Shown: positions 60,155 through 64,000 of the stretch, one piece after another
How the letters are laid out: every line of letters starts with the position of its first letter
Numbering within the stretch: the stretch's first letter is position 1
Assembly: GCA_039707655.1 (NCBI GenBank)
Contig: CM077665.1
Span: 295,372,205-295,436,204 of the forward strand
Reading direction: 5' to 3'
DNA length: 64,000 nucleotides
Source: Elymus sibiricus
Taxonomy: Eukaryota > Streptophyta > Magnoliopsida > Poales > Poaceae
Made by a program: the position numbers and the translations under genes
The notes under the pieces: model-generated
What the model was told of the DNA's origin: nothing
The model's input: only the letters and a program-made list of their open reading frames with translations
The model's database searches: none

Positions 60155-60775
60155 CTAGTTGCGGAGGCGGCGTCCTGCATCGGCAATGTCGTGCTCTGGG
60201 GCGCAGTTGTTCAATTCTTCAAACGAGACCAGAATGTTATAGACTTCCAAATCAAAGAACCGGTCATTGCACGATCGACGGGCGTGGGCCAACGGGGGGG
60301 GGGCAACTAGCGGCGCTGCGAGAAAGCGGGCGACGGTGGCGTCCCAATCCGCTGAGGGGGCCGTGACGGGTGCAGGCGTGCGCACGGGCATGGGAGCAGC
60401 GGGTGCAGACGCGCGCAGGGGGACGGGTGCGGGCACACGCACGGGGACTGGCGCAGCCTGTGCAGTGGTGCGCACGAGCATAGGCGTAGGAGGAGGCGCT
60501 GGCGCTTGCACGTACACGAGCTCATGCGGGTCCGCGGGGACGTTGCTGACGCCCGCAGTTTCTAGCTCTACGATGATGCTCGGCGACCAGCCCGTCAATG
60601 CCACAAGGATGGTTCCTGGCGCGGGCGCGAGGATGGTTGTTGGCAAGTGCGCCGGGGTAGCATCCGCTGCGGCATGCAGCTCTTCCAGGGCGATGTCCAT
60701 GGCATCCCATTCATATTTATTTTCTATCTCCTCCGGCTCGGTGTCGACTTCACCAAACCAGAAGACTAGTGGCAT
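60155..60775 (-). pseudogene. Ala/Pro-rich ORF, unknown product
   Basis: An open frame of 206 codons on the minus strand, from MPLVFWFGEVDTEPEEIENK to CAPEHDIADAGRRLRN. The ends are mixed in composition and look protein-like; the middle is Ala/Pro/Val-rich low complexity (APVPVRVPAPVPL). The same DNA is open on the plus strand (60267-60779), which lowers confidence. It converges on the ORF at 58827 within the same unassigned region. No domain recognised. Confidence 0.35.
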
Positions 60776-61246
60776 ATGATCCTTGTGTGCCTTGGCTAGG
60801 TGCGTGGAGATCAGAATGATGGAGGGGAATGGGAGACGAAGAGAGAGGATTGTGACTGAGTGGGCAGTAAAGCCGCCTATTGAACAGTGGCTCGGGTGTC
60901 ATTGATGGACATGTTGGAAGCGAGGCGGGCAGATATGGAGGTCAAAGGGCTCGGTTCCCGGTGAGCCTGCATCGTACTGCTCGCACGCCTCTCGGTGGGC
61001 GTGCGCAGTGGAGGCCAGCTCGCACACCTCCCATGTCCCGTATCCTCAAACAGCTGCTCGCACGGCACCTCCTAGCCAATAAAGAGTGCGACGTGTGGCA
61101 TCACTTAAATGGATAGTAGAACCCCCATGGTTTATATGCAACCGTTTGTGTGGTAATGTGACAGTTCTTTGTTCCAAAAAGCTTTTGTTAGCTATTAATG
61201 TGTGCACTTTTTTCCAAAGTGGACGCGAAAAATGCCACAACATATT
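60776..61246. other. Short unassigned stretch
   Basis: No supported gene or clear repeat. ORFs of 60-80 codons overlap on both strands without recognisable content. Confidence 0.4.
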
Positions 61247-63215
61247 TGTGCTATATCATGACGCCATGCCCAATTTCTTGAATATTGTGTGAGTTTTAGA
61301 TTTACTATAGTTTAAACCAATATTCTCAATGTTGGCTCTAGAAGAAAAAATATATTGAAAACATGTCTCAAATAGGAAAACAAAATCCTATGATGCCTTT
61401 ATGTGCCATGTCATGACACCATGCCAAGTTTCATGTTCGCGACGAGTTTTTGATTTACATGAATTTAAAACCCGAGTTTCTCAACGTTTGTGGCCGAGCC
61501 AAACACTTGAGATGTTTGAAATTCATTTCCATTTCTTTGCATGGGACCTAAAGATGCAGCCATGTACATTTATATGATTTTTAACCCATTTTGATGCACC
61601 AGACCTTGTGATTGTAGTTCAAATTTGAATTATGCACATTAAATGCCTATGAAGCTCAATTAATGTATAAAAAGGGCCAAACGAACCCGGGATAATTCCA
61701 TATTTTAGCACGACACTCCTACTGGTCTATGTTACCTCTAGAAAAAGATCAACGCGAGAAGAGGCAACGAATATTGTTTCGCCCACGTAAGGTGACGTGT
61801 TCCATATCAGAATCACAAAGCTTCCCGTGAGAAGCTTTGGTTTGTAAGGGGTTTGTGCCAAAACTTGTCCCAAATTGCTCAATTTTTCTAGCACGACACA
61901 TATGTGCCATGTCATGACACCATGCCAAGTTTCATGAATTTCTAACGAGTTTTTTATTTACATGAATTTAAAACCCGAGTTTCTCAATGTTTGTGTGGCC
62001 GAGCCAAGACCCCGAGATGTTTGAAATACATTCTCATTTCTTGCATGGGGCCTGAAGATGCAACCATGTATACTTATATGATTTTAACCCATTTTGATGC
62101 ACTGGACCTTGTGATTGTAGTTCAAATTTGAATTATGCACATTAAATGCCTATAAAACTCAATTAATGTATAAAAAAGGCCAAACGAACCCTGTACAATT
62201 CCATATTTTAGCACGACACTCATGTTAGTCTATGTTGCCTCTAGAAATAGTTCAAGGCGAAAAGAGTCAGCGGATGTTGTTTCGCCCACGTAAGGTGACG
62301 CGTTCCATATCAGAACCACAAAGAGCTTCCCATGAGAAGCTCCGATTTGTAAGGGGCTTGTGCCAACACTTGTCCCAAATCGGACAATTTTTTACCACGC
62401 CACATATGAGCCATGTCATGACACCATGCCAAGTTTCATGAATTTCTGACGAGTTTTTGATTTACATGAATTTAAAACCTAAGTTTCTCAATTCTTGCAC
62501 GGGTCCTAGAGATGCAGCCATGGACACTTATATGATTTTTCAATCCATTTTGATGCACGAGACCTTGTGATTTTATTTCAAATTTGAATTATACACATTA
62601 AATGCCTAGAAAACTCAATTAATGTATAAAAAAATGCAAAACGAACCCTGAACAATTCCATATTTTAGCAAGACACTCATTGGTCTATGTTGCCTTTAGA
62701 AAAAGTTCAAGGCGAGAAGATGACTGGATGTCGTTTCGCCCACATAATTAAGATGACGTGTTCCCTATCGGAACCACAAATCTTCCCGTGAGAAGCTCCG
62801 ATTTGTAAGGGGTTTGTGCCAAAACTCGTCCCAAATTGGACAACTTTTTTACCACGACACATATGTGCCATGTCATGACAACATGCCAAGTTTCATGAAT
62901 TTCTAACTTGTTTTGGATTTACAGTAAATTAAAAATCAAGTTTCTCAATGTTTGTGGCCGAGCCAAGACCCCGAGATGTTTGAAATTCATTCCCATTTCT
63001 TGCTTGTGACATAAAGATGAAGCCATGGACACTTATATGATTTTTCAACCCATTATGATGCACCAGACCTTGTGATTGTAGTTCAAAATTGAATTATACA
63101 CATTAAATGTCTAGAAAACTCAATTAATATATAAAAATGACAAACGAACCCTGAATAATTTCATATTTTATGACGTACACCACTATTGGTCTAAGTTCAC
63201 TACAGATAAATCTTA
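61247..63215. repeat. Tandem array with a period of about 500 bp
   Basis: Units begin with TGTGCCATGTCATGACACC or a close variant at 61247 (short, degenerate), 61402, 61903, 62407 and 62864, giving steps of 155, 501, 504 and 457. Shared blocks inside each full unit include GAGTTTTTGATTTACATGAA, TTGATGCACCAGACCTTGTG and TTTCGCCCAC(G/A)TAA. Units differ from each other by substitutions and small deletions, so the array is not recent. No coding sequence. Confidence 0.88.
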
Positions 63216-63471
63216 TTGCAATCCAAAAAAAGTCGTTTGCCGAAGTAACCTCATTTTTCGTTTTAAAAATAATATGAAAATCAATATATTGCAAACAGTT
63301 CATGAGCATGAATCGTGTGTGATGCAGCACAAAATATCTTGGGCCAATCCTCATACATGGCTTAGGCCGAAAGCTTCGTCGACTACAGTCCACCGTCGGC
63401 CAGTTTACCGCACTGGCTACTCAAGACCATTTTACTGTTCAATCATCGCCGATGAAAGATGGGGACTTGGA
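63216..63471. other. Transition from tandem array to the next LTR
   Basis: It holds one more copy of the AACAGTTCATGAGC/GTGTGTGATGC motif (63289-63325) and otherwise unassigned DNA. Confidence 0.4.
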
Positions 63472-64000
63472 TGTAACAGCCCGAGACCGACGCTCCAGAA
63501 GATTCCTCTTTTATTTCCATTCTCGTCGTGTGATTCGTTTGGTTGTCACATTCATCATCGCATCATTCGCATCATCTGCACATCATCGTCACTCATTTTT
63601 GTAAACTTGCTTCCGTTCGAAGTTGCCGGTTCTCTCCGTTCATGTCGTTGATCGTTTCGAGACCAACCACACACGCACGTGCCCGCGACATCGTTTAAAA
63701 TTTTTTCGTTTATAAGTGCGCAAAAAATATTCTCAGCTTGGGTCGAAAGTTGGCATGCGGCCTCGTTATATTGTAGGTAGACCGCCTGCCAACCTTCGTC
63801 GCAATCTGAGGTCGTTTGATACCCGAACGGTCGACCGCAGTGGCACCGTCATTGGTTTAATTGTCGGATGTTTACGGTGTTTTAAAACTCTGTCACGGGC
63901 GCAGATCTCCCTCTCTCCTCAGCCCACACCCCCTCTACACAGCCCACATGGCCCTGCTAGCCCCCTCCGGCTTCCAGACCGTCGGATCGAGATTCGAAGG
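63472..64000 (+). repeat. Start of an LTR retrotransposon (gypsy-type), cut by the window edge
   Basis: The LTR begins TGTAACAGCCCGAGACCGAC, a start I recognise from long-LTR gypsy elements of wheat. Only 529 bp are inside the window. Orientation is taken from this start and remains to be confirmed by the other end. Confidence 0.6.

Larger units (their letters stand above)
57995..63471. mobile_element. Repeat-derived region, possibly a CACTA-like transposon
   Basis: The left border reads CACTAGTGCAAGAAGG directly after element B. The next 450 bases repeat an AACAGTT/AACTGTT core together with GTGTGTGAT, like subterminal repeats; a similar block (GCAAACAGTTCATGAGC, GTGTGTGATGC) lies at 63289-63325. 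Between them are gene-like ORFs, a minisatellite and a tandem array. I found no matching right terminus and no transposase, so the class and extent are uncertain. Confidence 0.4.

Noticed and set aside
60267..60779. A 170-codon plus-strand ORF rich in Gly, Ala and Thr
   Set aside because: It is the complement of the minus-strand ORF 60155-60775, whose ends look more protein-like; at most one of the two is real.

Overview
The window looks like plant nuclear DNA from a large, repeat-packed grass genome, most likely wheat, Aegilops or a close Triticeae relative. The reasons are the Angela/BARE-1/WIS-type Copia LTR (starting TGTTGGAAATATGCCC), long-LTR Ty3/gypsy elements nested in one another, CACTA and MITE insertions, and one intron-rich host gene among them. 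Assignment to the Triticeae comes from recognising these families, not from a search. I see no bacterial operon, CRISPR array, rRNA or tRNA gene.

Layout, left to right. (1) 1-14363: the 5' half of a SIRE/Maximus-like Copia element on the minus strand. Its 5' LTR is split by a complete, young Angela-like Copia element (4559-13611, 5-bp target duplication TTTTC). The SIRE-like element itself sits in the 3' end of an L1-type LINE whose tail (14364-15101) also carries a Tourist-like MITE (14747-15031). (2) 15102-16826: gene-flanking DNA with a long-TIR MITE-like element. (3) 16827-22515: the only convincing cellular gene, an eight-exon plus-strand gene for an At1g61900-like GPI-anchored, cysteine-rich secreted protein (461 aa by my splice model). 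It has a 12-nt microexon, and its fifth intron carries an RTE-type LINE and a hAT-like MITE. (4) 23854-29930: a second L1-type LINE with ORF1 and ORF2 remnants and a large deletion that removes most of the endonuclease.

(5) 30118-57990: a complex of Ty3/gypsy-like elements. Element A lies on the minus strand (3' LTR 30496-32245, long non-coding 3' region, and a gag-like ORF with one zinc knuckle split by a 4.2-kb solo LTR at 35531-39694). Element B lies on the plus strand (gag, aspartic protease and an unknown downstream ORF, with no reverse transcriptase). B is split by an old, decayed Copia element (43761-53379), which itself carries a short CACTA element (48286-49321). Between A and B lies a second copy of a chimeric 'X plus LTR' segment that also occurs at the left border of A. 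(6) 57991-63471: a poorly understood repeat-derived region with CACTA-like ends, two gene-like ORFs, an 8-codon minisatellite and a roughly 500-bp tandem array. (7) From 63472: the start of another LTR retrotransposon, cut by the window edge.

Most coding capacity here belongs to transposons, and nearly all of it is broken by stops, frameshifts or nested insertions. The Angela-like element is the most intact, but it has one in-frame TAG stop and an Asp-to-Asn change at an integrase catalytic position. I found no convincing undescribed biological system. The points most worth checking are the microexon gene, the doubled gag domain, the variable palindrome array in the Angela-like LTR, the chimeric duplicated junction, exon-like coding inside the solo LTR, and the tandem-repeat region near 61-63 kb.
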